A DNA stretch of 64,000 bases, taken from Toxonevra muliebris. Its lineage: Eukaryota; Arthropoda; Insecta; Diptera; Pallopteridae. The position numbers were made by a program, and so were the translations under genes. Every line of letters begins with the position of its first letter. The stretch's first letter is position 1. This document shows, piece after piece, positions 11,162-23,300 of this stretch. The notes under the pieces were generated by a model. It saw only the letters and a program-made list of their open reading frames with translations, had not been told where the DNA came from and did not search any database. Location of the stretch: contig OY829326.1 of NCBI GenBank assembly GCA_963691655.1, forward strand, positions 96,155,235 to 96,219,234, read 5' to 3'.

Positions 11162-12033
11162 GGGTAGAAGGGGGAGCATTCGCCACTGGGGCACATTTGC
11201 CACCCCCCCCCACCCGCCCCCCTTATCTTCTAATTTAAGAAAGTTTTATAATTGAAACAATCTATAATTTGTGCTTTTATCGATCATCTTTCATCCCTTC
11301 TACTTTGACATCTTATTCCGGTGTTATTTAATTAAAGAATAAGCAATAGTTTCTTTTTATAAATGTTCAAAAAGTTTAAAAAATTATGTTTATATGAAAG
11401 TGGTTGCTCCTGGGGCACATTCACCAGAATGCGGATGGAGCGGTTTCGACGGCATATGATATGAATTTTAGACAGTTTAATGTTAAATTAAGTCATGTCT
11501 AAATAAATTCCTCTGAATCAGTACTATCCACTTTTATTTACATGTATATACATGTATATACATGTATAAATGCTTATTTTTTTTTAGTAAATAACTTATA
11601 TTTTTTAACAAAATATTTTAAAAATTAATCATTTATATTTTTGTTACTTTATGTTATAAATAAATTTTCATAAATTAAAAATAAGTAGAACTTATTCTGA
11701 CTGATAATATGTAATAGTAATATACAAGAACAAAAATTAAAAAAAATAACTATTACTTTATCAAAAACCTTGAATTTTATTCCTTGCACCTTTCGGTTGC
11801 ACCCCACCCCCTTGACGAATGTACCCCATGATTGGGGCACTTTCACCATTTTGGACTACTTGGAAAATCATCAAAAAAATAATAGAAATCATTAAGATAA
11901 TCAACTCATAAAGATAACAGATGAAAGCTAATAAATGTAAATTTCTAATTAAAAAATAATTTTTCAAAAAAAACTATTAGTTTAGCCTAGACAACACTTT
12001 AAAAAAAAGTGGCGAATACTCCTCCTTCTACCC
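11162..12033. mobile_element. TA-flanked MITE, 872 bp
   Basis: Left end GGGTAGAAGGGGGAGCATTC and right end in reverse complement GGGTAGAAGGAGGAGTATTC, continuing into CGCCACT on both sides; TA flanks both ends (11160-11161 and 12034-12035). Interior is A+T-rich with internal copies of GGGGCAC...TTCACCA, and no transposase. Probably a non-autonomous Tc1/mariner-type element. Confidence 0.7.
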
Positions 12034-12035
12034 TA

Positions 12036-12876
12036 CACATATGTGGACTCAGGTTTTTATCAATTTCTCCATATTCGTATTTAGTTATTCCGCTTCAAAT
12101 TATTAAAAAAAATGTGGTTTACCGTTACTTTGTGCATTTTTTTAAGTCGAAAGTAAAGCAATATCGCGAAAAAAAAGATATTTTTGTTGATAAATTAATA
12201 AGTTATTGTTTATAAAAGAAATATTATAAAATTTTATAAAAACATAAAGTGCAAATATTGTTTAATTAGGGTGTGAAGACATTTATGCATTTAAGTTTTA
12301 ACTTAAACAGTAATTACTTTGGCTGTTCATGCAAAAAAAAAATTGAAAAAAAAAATTTAAATAGAAAATTAAAAAATTAAATTAACGAGAGAGATAAACT
12401 TCATGAAACACAATTTTTTATGAATAAACTGGTAAAACCTCTGACGGATGGACACAAAACTTAAACTTTTAATTAAAATTCCATAGTTGACGAAACATAA
12501 AATATTAGAAAATCAACAGTTGTTATTCGATTTTAATAATAATATTATAATTTGTAACCAGTATTCCTAACTTAATCAAGGATAAATTTCAAAAAGTTAA
12601 AAAAATATTTTTCAAAGTAGAGCGAAGTTAATGTAGTATTTTCTGTACCCGTCAAAACAAAGCGAAAGCCATTTCCACTTCCGGTGAATTGACAGTAAAA
12701 GTTCTGTTGTTTAGAACAAATATATTTATTTTGTGTTTTACGATAAAAAAAAGATATTAACATGTATTATTTCGAATAATTGCCAAAACCTGAGAATAAA
12801 GGAAATCATTCGACGAATGAAACATTAGTCTTGGATACACTGCAACGCACAATATTTTGTTTTGTCCCCAATGTTA
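12036..12876. other. A+T-rich intergenic stretch
   Basis: Dominated by A and T runs. No gene or recognisable element. Confidence 0.45.
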
Positions 12877-12880
12877 TTAA

Positions 12881-13400
12881 CTCTTTCATACCCAATGTTG
12901 CGTATATGCAACATTCACTTTTATGTGTCATAAATAAAATGTTTAACAGATATTACTATTAACGCTATTTGTATTGGGTTCTTTTAGGTATTCTTCACAT
13001 TTACTGATTGCCGAATATTTGAAATTTCTTGCTTAAGTAATTTTTTTTTATTGTTTTGTCTTTGAAGTTCAGCAAAAAACCTAAGTTCAAAAATTTTTAG
13101 TAAAATCTTTTGCACTATTTTTTGAAAAATAATGCATTGAATTATTACTAACCGAAAATTTGTTTTATCAGATATGTTTATCAAAGATAAGAGAATATGA
13201 AAATCAAAAAATTGGAGAAAAGGAGTTATCCAGTGGTTGTCTACAGCTTCATACCTATGTTTTTTTAATCTTCAATAAAGGTCAAACAAATCAATGTAGA
13301 AGCAAGAAATTTGGTGTCATGATTGTGGAAGACCTAAGTAACCATAATTTCACAACAAAAGGTTTCACTCAAGCCCCATTATAATTCGGGCCACAAAGGG
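12881..13400. mobile_element. TTAA-flanked short element (candidate piggyBac-type MITE)
   Basis: TTAA at 12877-12880 then CTCTTTCATACCC; on the right CCACAAAGGG then TTAA at 13401-13404, giving CCCTTTGTGGCCC in reverse complement. The terminal match is short (C-T/C-CTTT), so this rests mainly on the TTAA pair and on similar units elsewhere in the window. Confidence 0.4.
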
Positions 13401-13678
13401 TTAAGTCCTTCTGTATTTGTTGTAAGAAAGATATTAAATTCAGAAAAAAGAGAAAAACTCATTGATAAGAAATTTGCAATGTCTTAAATTATTAGGAGAA
13501 GAAAGACTACTACGATTCAATTACTCATTAGATCATCGAAGTTAAAAATTAAGTAGAAGCTATTTCGTTTTATCATACTTTGTAATACATTCATTTATAA
13601 ACTTATTCAGTAAAAAACAGTAATTTTTTACAGCGCTAACAGCCAAAGTACACATATGTGTACCATTGATAGGTTAGT

Positions 13679-13989
13679 TTAGGTTGGAGTGGCTGTCGAG
13701 AGACACACTTAGGCCTGAATGGCACATTGTGATACCACATAGTTGGAACTACAGTTTAACGCCGATTCCGAACGGCGGTGTGGCAATTTTTTATCGGCTT
13801 GGTGGTTTTGCCATTACCAACCAATGTGTGTACTTAGACCCTATCTTATAATTCTCATACACTTTTTATTGATATTGATAGTGAATATAAGAAAGTTATG
13901 AAAATTAACCACCAGACGAAGACGGGAATCGAACCCGAACCTCCCAGATGAATGTTTAGTGCACTACCCAGTAGACTATCGAGGTCGTC
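13679..13989 (-). repeat. tRNA-derived SINE, copy 2
   Basis: Reverse complement of the unit at 8741-9047: tRNA-like head GACGACCTCGATAGTCTACT with B box GGTTCGATTCC and a well-paired T stem (CGGG/CCCG), then the same body including CACACCGCCGTTCGGAATCG and GCCTAAGTGTGTCTCTCGA. Divergence between the copies shows as scattered substitutions and small gaps. Confidence 0.72.
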
Positions 13990-15021
13990 TACCTTTGATA
14001 ACTAGTAAACAAACAAATTTTTCAACTCTTTTTCCTTTGAAATGAGATATTTAGATTGTGTTTAGTAGGAAACGAAAAAAAAGCTTATAAATTTCAGCGC
14101 TGTTCGCTCTCGGAACTAACTGAGAGGTTAAAATGTTAGGGGCAATTCGTAAGTTGTCAAATGGTTATATAGTGTATTTATTGTTTTTATTGTAGATCAT
14201 ACTCTATTTACTTGCAATTAAAACACTTTATAAATAAATTTTGTTTTTGTATGTTTTATAAAATTCATTCGTTTGTTACCTATCAACTGAAATACATACA
14301 TGTTTGCATAAAACACAAAAATAAGTCTCGTCATAATATAAAGATCCTAACAGTTTTCGATTAAAATAATTTAAACATTGGAATCTCATTTTTATAATTT
14401 TTATTTGAATATTTGTTCATTTTCGCTCTAAGTAAATTGTTTAAAATGTAAATATGAAGGTATACAACCATACATATACATATATACATACTTACATATA
14501 TTGCAAAGTGTTGTTCCAACACTTTTGAGAAATTTAATCTACCAATATAAAGATATACAGAGATATCTGAAAAAAAAAAGATGTATTAATTCTTAAGTCT
14601 AAGCTTAAATTTATCACAATATGTTGTGGCAATTATGAGGAATACTATAAATATTATAAAGAATAAATTAGAAAATGCATAGAAAGTTCTAAGCAAGTCA
14701 AGTTGGCAACAATGTGTAAATTAACGTCTATGGAATATATGTATGTATTATAGTATAGATATAAATAATATTGGAATATAAGGTGGAATGCTAATGTTAA
14801 CCTCGAGGATTGGATATGTAATAAACATATGAGGTCACATATTCTAAAGTCTCCGGCATAAATATGGCTCACATTTGAGATGTGTTTTAATCTTAATACA
14901 AGATGCGTAATTGCTCTAATTTCCAGTTTGATAAATAACTAGAAATTATAATTAAATTAATAATGTTTGTTAAAACAACAAAATAATTGAACTACATATT
15001 ACTATTAGGTCCTATAAGAAC
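13990..15021. other. 3' flank of the channel gene
   Basis: A+T-rich. The 3' UTR and poly(A) site of the channel gene must be here, just left of 15022, but I cannot choose among several A+T-rich hexamers. No other gene seen. Confidence 0.4.
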
Positions 15022-17325
15022 CTATTTGGCATCGGGCTTCTTTGTGCGATCCATGGCGAAACCATCTGGCATGCTGCTTTTTCGTTGCGCTTGCGAAATC
15101 TGCACAATGCGCGAGAGTGGCGAGTGTGTGCTACTGGTAGTAATGGATGTACGTGGTATAGGGCCGGCACTTCCCGTACCTGTTGCTGCACCTCCTGCGT
15201 TCAATGACGGTAGCAGACGAGTTGTGCTACTGGTTGAATTTGTTGGGCTAATTGGACTTGTGTCACTGAAGGAGCTACCTGCTGGCTGCGTGGTTGATAT
15301 ATTGAGTTCACGTGCCAGTGGCGATGGACGCAAAGATAAACGTCTTTGTAATGCAGTTTGTGAGCTTGGGGCCTGCGATGAGGAAGCAACAGCTCCGACA
15401 GATTGTTGCAGAAGAGTGTTAATGTTAACACCCGGTGGTGGTGCTTTGCCTGGTGGTATTTGTAGAGCTGTAGGACGTACACTGAAGCGACGTTTAAATT
15501 TCGAAACTGCAGAAGGAGCGGATGATTGCGGCGCTTGTTGAGTGGACGCTGTTGTTGATGGTTGTGCTTCTCTTTCGCTGTAACTGGGTGGTGGTTCAAC
15601 AATTTGTACCGTTGACGATTTACGACGTCTAGTGAGCACATTCGATGCTGGTGATGTAAGTGTTGATTGTTGTGAATTTGCTGCAAAAGATAAGGTCGGC
15701 AAGGTGGCTACAGTTGCACGACGTGCATATAAACGATTAGCTGCTGCTGTAGATAGAGCTTTGGTATTATCGCCCGCGAACAGCGATAGTAAGGTTGGCA
15801 TCTCCGATTCGGTGTTAGAAAGACCGGCATTACCCACTTTACGCTTTTTGTCGGTACCAAATATGCCTCCCATTTCAGTGCGTGATATTGTGGGCACATT
15901 GGATGCATTTTCGTCAAGCACTGCCTGTGTATGCATCGCTTCTAGAGCGCGTATCAAATCGGCAAGTGTTGTGTTTTCGAGTACTTCGCGATCCTCTTGC
16001 GAAGCCACCGAGAATAAGCTCGGTCGGCGTTCGTTCGATGCCATTGGCAAACGTGCCGCAGCAGGGAATAAGCTACCTCTACGTGGCGGTATACCACCAG
16101 CATTGTTGGAAGCAGCGGCAGTATTAAAAAGACTGCCACGACGTTGCGTCAGTGCAGCTGTATTGCTTGATGGGAACATGCTGGCGCGGCGAGCTGCTAA
16201 GGCAGGATTTTGAGCGAATATCGATTCACGTCGTTTTCTCGAACCAGCAGCAGCTCCTGCGGGAGCATTACGTTGATAGGAAGCCCCGACCGCATCCATG
16301 GTACTGCCACGTCTACCACCTGCACCCGCCGCAGCTGGTACTACGCCACTGAAACCCACAGAAGGTCTTGATGCAATGCTGGCATCAGATGGATAACTGG
16401 CACCAGCATTGAGTGCAGCCGTCGATGGTTTCCCATTTTGGAAATACGAAGGGCTGGCATTTGCAGTAACCGTGCTGTAATAATCCAATGGTGGTGTACG
16501 ATATTGTTGCCTTTCTGGCACACTCATAATTGAGTACTTGCGATCAGGCTTGGTGCCAGCAGGACCTACAACTCCTCCACCAATACCACCATTGCCAGTG
16601 GCAGACATAAATTCCTGCGAAGGACGCTTCTTGAATGGAAACAATCTACGTAAACCATCCGGCATGGAGAATTTCTTGACGCGTGGAGGTTTCTTCAGCT
16701 CTTCATCACTTATATTAACAACATAATCTTCTGAAGATGGTTTACCAAAGCTGGAACGATACAAATTTTCTGCATCGCCTTGCTTGTAGCGATTATTGAT
16801 AACTTCTTGTATTTGATTATTATCACCACTCCATGTCCATTCGTTTGGTTGCATATTCGGACGGCGTACACCACGCTTGGGATTGATATTGAAATCGGAG
16901 CAAGCACGACCACGCGGTTTTGGTATTTCATTAACACTTGGATAAGACCATTCGCTAGCCAAGATTTGTGAGTCCGAGAAACCATGATAACCGCCATACA
17001 TATCAGTTGACCCAATGGTAGTATCTTCTTCGGGCAACGGTTTCACCGTACCCAGCGCGCAAACAACTTTAGCCAAAAGTTCGGTGGTTTGTCTAAAGAC
17101 TTCGGCATTCTCAAATGATTTCTGTTTATCGAGTTTATCGAGTTCAGTATCGGAGGAAGCACGTATGGGTGTGCCAGCGGCTCGTGCTTCCATGGCGTCA
17201 TAACATTCGGAAAAGGCACGTCTTCGATGAAATTCTGGAGGAGGTTCGATACGGTACATGCTGAGCTCGGGACAGGAATTGGAGCGATATAATAGAAATG
17301 AATCATCTTGTTCGGTGTAAACAGG
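15022..17325 (-). CDS. K2P channel exon 6 (long cytoplasmic tail)
   Basis: Acceptor CCTTAG before 17325; stop at 15024-15022. Encodes residues 346-1112. Ten R-R-x-S/T motifs lie at 683, 710, 724, 740, 760, 778, 880, 912, 957 and 1006; the run from 710 to 784 repeats as RRxS followed by L/I/M and F. A S-M-P-D-G motif occurs at 565-569 and again at 1096-1100. Low-complexity Ala, Ser and Gly stretches suggest disorder. Long antisense frames over this exon are shadows of its codon bias. Confidence 0.93.
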   Translation of the reverse strand, partial: PVYTEQDDSFLLYRSNSCPELSMYRIEPPPEFHRRRAFSECYDAMEARAAGTPIRASSDTELDKLDKQKSFENAEVFRQTTELLAKVVCALGTVKPLPEEDTTIGSTDMYGGYHGFSDSQILASEWSYPSVNEIPKPRGRACSDFNINPKRGVRRPNMQPNEWTWSGDNNQIQEVINNRYKQGDAENLYRSSFGKPSSEDYVVNISDEELKKPPRVKKFSMPDGLRRLFPFKKRPSQEFMSATGNGGIGGGVVGPAGTKPDRKYSIMSVPERQQYRTPPLDYYSTVTANASPSYFQNGKPSTAALNAGASYPSDASIASRPSVGFSGVVPAAAGAGGRRGSTMDAVGASYQRNAPAGAAAGSRKRRESIFAQNPALAARRASMFPSSNTAALTQRRGSLFNTAAASNNAGGIPPRRGSLFPAAARLPMASNERRPSLFSVASQEDREVLENTTLADLIRALEAMHTQAVLDENASNVPTISRTEMGGIFGTDKKRKVGNAGLSNTESEMPTLLSLFAGDNTKALSTAAANRLYARRATVATLPTLSFAANSQQSTLTSPASNVLTRRRKSSTVQIVEPPPSYSEREAQPSTTASTQQAPQSSAPSAVSKFKRRFSVRPTALQIPPGKAPPPGVNINTLLQQSVGAVASSSQAPSSQTALQRRLSLRPSPLARELNISTTQPAGSSFSDTSPISPTNSTSSTTRLLPSLNAGGAATGTGSAGPIPRTSITTSSTHSPLSRIVQISQAQRKSSMPDGFAMDRTKKPDAK

Positions 17326-20300
17326 CTAAGGGATATATGTAATTGTCATGTTTGTATTAGTATCATATAAGTTTTGCAGAGTGTTAACTAGTTTAAATTT
17401 CGATTTAATAGAAATTTGGAGGGTGCACATTAATTTTGCGCTACACACGATTCCTTTAAAAACTTTAATGAGCTATTGGGGCATTAAAAATACGATTTGT
17501 TTTGATTTTTAGTTTTTGCTTACATTAATTTACTTACGCATTTTGTCCATAACTTGTCGATTTGTTTTGCGAAAAAACTATAAAAAGTTTATCAAAAAGA
17601 CAAAAATATATTTATGTAAGTATATCGAATTCTTGCTACGATTTGCATTTACTTAATATGTGATCGCCCCATTTAGTTACTCTTGCAAATTCAGAGTGCC
17701 CAGAGTTTGAACAAAATTGCACAGAATTAAATTTTTATAATATAGGTAAACGAGTGCGAAAGTTATGTAAAATTGAGTTAAAGTCCCGGTTAAGTATTGA
17801 AATATAATAGAAAACAAACAAAATTAATGTGCATTTAACCAAATATAGTTATGTAGTTGTGTATAAATGAAAAACCTAAATAAAATTTAAGTCTATATGA
17901 TTTTTAAGTCTTACCCTATGGAATGATAACAGGATGTTTGAATGCGTAAAATGATAAAAAATTGAAACATTTTCAAAATATTATATTTATAGTTTTCTTA
18001 AGACAGTACTTTTCAAACTGCGGCTAATCATGCAAAATTAAGCTTTAACTTTCTCGTTCCGCTTTACAATTCTAAGAATTTTTATATTACGTTTCAGATG
18101 TGGGAAGCTCGGGTTATGACACAAACATTTAAAGTTACCAATGCGAGGATGACGGTTCTCAATAGTAAGTTTAAAATTTTTTGCTCAGGAGTATAGAAAT
18201 CAACTTGACTGTTCTAATGTGTTACTTATGATGGATGTAAAGCTTGGACAGGGCCGCCCGCAAAGAGGGGACCGATTTTTCCGAAGTTTAGAAAATCATT
18301 CACGGCTTGTTTTTATTTCTTTTTTTATATTCATTGGTATGTGAACAAAATTTTGGATATTCAAAACCCGGCAGCCCTGAGCTTGGCATACTGATTCACT
18401 TTACACTTCATAATTATAAGTTTGAGAAGTACTGTCGTAAGTGTTAAGTTTTATGAACATAAAATAGGTAATCGAGAAAAATTTATTTAAGCCCATAAAC
18501 TAATCAAGTAAATTATTTAAATAATTATAGTAAATGTAATCTGAAATATTAAAAACTATATTTTTTGTTTTTTACCTTAACTTTTAAAATATATAATTCA
18601 TTCAAAATTCTACGCAAATAACCAACATCTTTGGTAACACCACCCCAAATACGATTTTGCGTTGCTTTAATATTTGTTGAAAGTTGCTGTTCCAAATATG
18701 ATAATTTTTTACTTTGTAAACCTCTGAAAACATAAAGTGATAAGTTTCACAAATTTAGTTTTTTGTTAGTTCAATATTTTAGTTATTATATGTGATGAAG
18801 AATGGAATCGGTTAGAGATATGAAGCGATCCTCACTTTTCAAAATATAGTTAAAAATTTTTTCCTACAAATTACTCACTAAAAAAAGTACCAATTTGTAA
18901 CTGAGTTTTGCATATTCAGTTCTCTTTACAAATTTTAACCAGTTTTTACTGGTAAAGGTTTTGTGTATACACAAAAAAGAGAAAAACTAAAAGAGAAAGA
19001 AAATGAGAGAATATATCATTTCCCTCCCGTGACCAGTGTTGCCAGAACGACGATTTTATCGTCATTTTGACGATTTTTTGGCCCAATGACGGTTTGACGA
19101 TTTTTGTTGAAAAATTACGATTTTTTAGATTAAAAAACAACTCGAAAAAACTTTTTTGTTTTAAAATCACTTCTGTTATTTTTAAACATATAGTATATAT
19201 ATCACAAAGAAATGTTTTCACATACCAAAAAATATTTTAATCCCAAAAATCTTCCCTATAATAAATCTACGCTGCTAAAAAACTACATAGAAAGTAGTTG
19301 AAATACCAACTATATTATGAAGAAGAAAACGTGATTCTGATTTTTTTGAACTCAGTACCATAGTATAATGTGACAAAAGTAAATTTTCAAAAACTTTAAT
19401 ATTCAAAATGGCGCCATTTTACTCCACCAATTTTAGTGAATCTTCAAAAGTGAAAAGATTTCTACACCGACCTTCCCCAAAATATTCTTTACCAATTTTC
19501 TTCATCCACAACACTGTGAGAAGTACGCCCTAAAACAATCAATCGCAATCTGCTCTTGCATTACCATTTAATGACAAGTCAGGGCTTAGAGTTGAAGGTG
19601 GGGTAGACTAAACCAAAACACTCAGTCTCAAAGACCAGACAGGAAAGATATGTGAGGGGATAAATGGGAAGAAGGTCTAGGGTCTCTCAACCTCGAACTT
19701 CTTTGTTTCACTGATGATTCTTAGAAGCTCAGGAAGAGGGAGAGTGTGGACATAATTCATACTCAAGACATCATTACCCAACAGCCCTAATCTGATTCTC
19801 GTGAACGCCGGACAACTACAAAGATAATGCTCCGTAGTATCGTTGTCCTTAAGATACTACTACTGCAGCTTTTCTCTTCAGGAACTGGAATGCCTCTTAA
19901 AGGAATAAAGACTAGGTGTATCTGTGTTGAACTTGATTTCCAGTGATACAATTTTGATTATGCTTTCCATGCATAAATATTTTAAGACCAGAGTATTAAA
20001 CTCTTGGTGTTAATAACATTGATTTCAGAGAAAAAACAATATTTTTGTAAAGTAAAGATATTTATCTTGGCATTAACGCCACAGACAAATTAAAAATCCT
20101 TGTAAGCCTCATAAATTGCATAACATGTGTAAACTTGTCAAAATTTATGTGAAATTTGACAGTGTGTTTCCGTGATTTACCAGGTTTTTGCACGTTTTAA
20201 TGAAAACTCTTAATGTGTTACAAAATATCTGGGAGCTACGATATGTAGATTTTGAGACAATTTTTGATAAAATGAATGAAATTGCAGCTGAAGAAAGTTT

Positions 20301-23300
20301 TGGAAAGATATTTCCAACATAAAACGTAGCACTTCATCAAAAGCATTTCCATTGTCAAACTTTGCTTTAAAATTGATATATTTATTCAACTCGTCCGCAA
20401 ATGTTGAAAGAATATTTAAACAATAAGACTCTTGAAGGGATATTATAATATAAATGAATGCAAACAAGTAAACAAATTTGAGTTTTTCTCTCATGACGAT
20501 TTTTTTGTGAAAATGACGATTTGTTCTTACAATTTTGACGATTTTTGAAGTGAAGTTTCTGGCAACACTGCCCGTGACAGAAATAACAACTTATAAGTTA
20601 CTACAACAACTGCCATATAGCTATTTTGTTTTTAGTTGAGTGATTATTCATTTTATTCAATTAAATTTTGCACTAATATTAAATAAAAACTAAAGGCGTA
20701 GATATGTCAGAAAATGTTATTTTTTTTTTTTAATTTGTTAAATTTTTTTTGTTATAACTCTAATGCTAATGTTATTACTTTCAAACATTTTTGCGCCATA
20801 GTGGGAAATTGTCCAAAATTGTTTTTTTTTTTAAGCTCAATAGACCGAACCACCTTAGAGGCAACAAAAAGTACGCCGGACACCTTCGAATCTAAATTAT
20901 TTTTGCAAGGCAATTTAAAAAAGCTTTTTTTCGGCCAAACGTAGGGGTCGCCTTTTTAAATTGTTCGTTATATCTTCGGCATTTACAGTCGGATCTTAAA
21001 GTATAATAGCTGTGTTTTACTCGCCAGCTAGTTTAACATGTGCAAATAAAACGACCAAGTTGTTAAGTGTATTCTTCGTTATATTGTTATTCACAATGGA
21101 ACTGCTCAGCAGCTAGAGGTGAAATATTTTAATGGATCCGAGTCATTGCGGTTAATCGTGGGCATTGTTTTTAGTTTTTACCCTTTATAAGAACATTTAA
21201 TGATGATTTTGACTTATTTTCACCGGCAGCCATGTCGAATCTTTTCCTTTTTTGCAAACTGTCCCGCTTCTTTTTTCATTACTGGCAGTTCACAATAGAA
21301 ATTGATGTAGCTAAACTACTTGTTAAGTATACATAACAGCTATAATTATACGTGTTATCTCTGCCTCAATAATTTCCACTTTATTTTATTTGATGGTTAT
21401 GAGCATGCAACCCTGTGTGCTAAATTCCTTAATTTTCTGGCTAAACTGGGCCACACTGTTGGAAAATTTTGACACATCAAAGAAAAAAAAATCTGAAAAC
21501 AAATTGCGAATATATTCTCCCCTAGTAGTGGCTGACAACTGCAAATAACTGTCATAGGCTCGTCTCATGTTAAGCTCATTTTCTCTTCAGTACTCGTCTT
21601 GTGTCACATCGCTTCGATAGCAATGTAATATATTCGATAATTTTTTTTTCATTCTGTGTTTCGTTTAATTTGACCACATTTTTCAATAACCAACTCAGGT
21701 AAATATTGGAATATGTGTGTTTATAATATTCGCGGAACTTTACGCCTTCTACTCAGATACAAAATTTTGCATGAAATTTGCATTGTGTTACTCATATGCT
21801 GCCATATTGTAAAAAAGAGCGTTGCGAAAGTTTCAACACAGCGTTAGTTTATCGGCAATTTCTAATCGTTTTTTAGTACGAAAATAGTTTTACAAGTGGT
21901 CCATAATCCCCCGACATTTTTCAAAATCGAGTAAACATCATTTTTGGACTAACTGAAATAACTTGTATGATTCAATACAATTTGACCGAACTGATGTAAC
22001 CCAAAGAGGGGATATTCCTCTTACTGTGAATTGTAGTTGAGCTTGGAAATTTTCAGAAAAAGTTTTTTGTTTTGCGAGTTTTTAGCCAAAATGAAAATGC
22101 AGTCCACAAAACCCTAGTCTCCTCTATTTTGCGAAAATGTTTTTTTCGTGTTTTTTATTTTTACTGTGCATAAATTCAAAATCATAGAATCCGAACCAGC
22201 ATCTGTTTACATAGGCTGAGGGTTTTGTAAAGTTAGCTCTAATTTTTGTTTTATGCGGTCTTAAAGTTTACCCATTTCCAACAAATTAAGTATAATAAAC
22301 CATAAGACAGCTTGGTTAGTTTCTATCTGAGATGTGCGCTTAGTAATTAAGAATGGGATTTTTCGTAGAACCATTACCTCGAATGAATTAACCCATTAGC
22401 TCGCTCCCTTATGGGTATTGTTTGCTCTTTTCGAAACAAATCACTTTTTTAACCTATAACGACGGTTTATAGAGGTTTAATATGTTCTAGAAATATGTTG
22501 CTCATAAAATTCTATTATATGTCATTGAACAACAAAAATCTGTAAACTTGGTTTTAATAAAAGTATTTCTAATGAAGAAATGAATTTTAAAAAGTGTTGT
22601 CTTAAACAAAATAAACAAGCACTTATATTTTCAATGGTGTATGGCAAATTTGCTATCTCATTATTTCTCGTTTTTCCTTGACCATCCTAATTTTCCGACT
22701 TCAAGATCAGATTGTGTGAATTCCAGTCGTGATCGAGATAAGCTAACTTCAGATTTATGCTTTTTGCACCAATATTAATCAATTCGATATTTTTTAAGTC
22801 AATAAAAAATTTGGAAACTAATGGTTAATATATCGTTGCCTTCAAATCTTCAAGCTTTTGTTGCCTTCAGAAAATAACAAAAAAAAAAAAAAAAAGAAGT
22901 AGTATATGAAAACCCATTTATGGCTTCGTATGCAGTAGAGGGTTAAAATTATATCATTAAAATGCAGTGATAGTATGGGGCCAAATGTAATATCATATTT
23001 TATAATGAGAGTGGGTAATGATTATGAAGTTTCTTAATTATCGCATCATTACTGGTAATAAAAATAAATATAACTGAGCTATACGGTGCATATAAAAGAT
23101 TATTTTTAAATATGAGCAACAGTTTTAGGGATTATTTTGAGTGGTTAAAATATTTATTATATAATTGTTGTTACATATAATCTGTAGTTTGTGATACATG
23201 AATGAGAATCTCTTACGAAATTATGAAATACCCCAAAAGTATTTACAGTGACGGTCAAAACTATTCACAGGATACAACATTTTTTGGTTTACGCTTGCTG

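Noticed and set aside
14987..15541. 184-codon plus-strand open frame
   Set aside because: Lies fully antisense to the channel's last exon, whose frame, domains and splice phases are well supported; composition is a mirror of that exon's codon bias.
15632..16213. 193-codon plus-strand open frame
   Set aside because: Same reason: antisense shadow of the Ala/Ser/Arg-rich tail exon; no known pattern in its translation.
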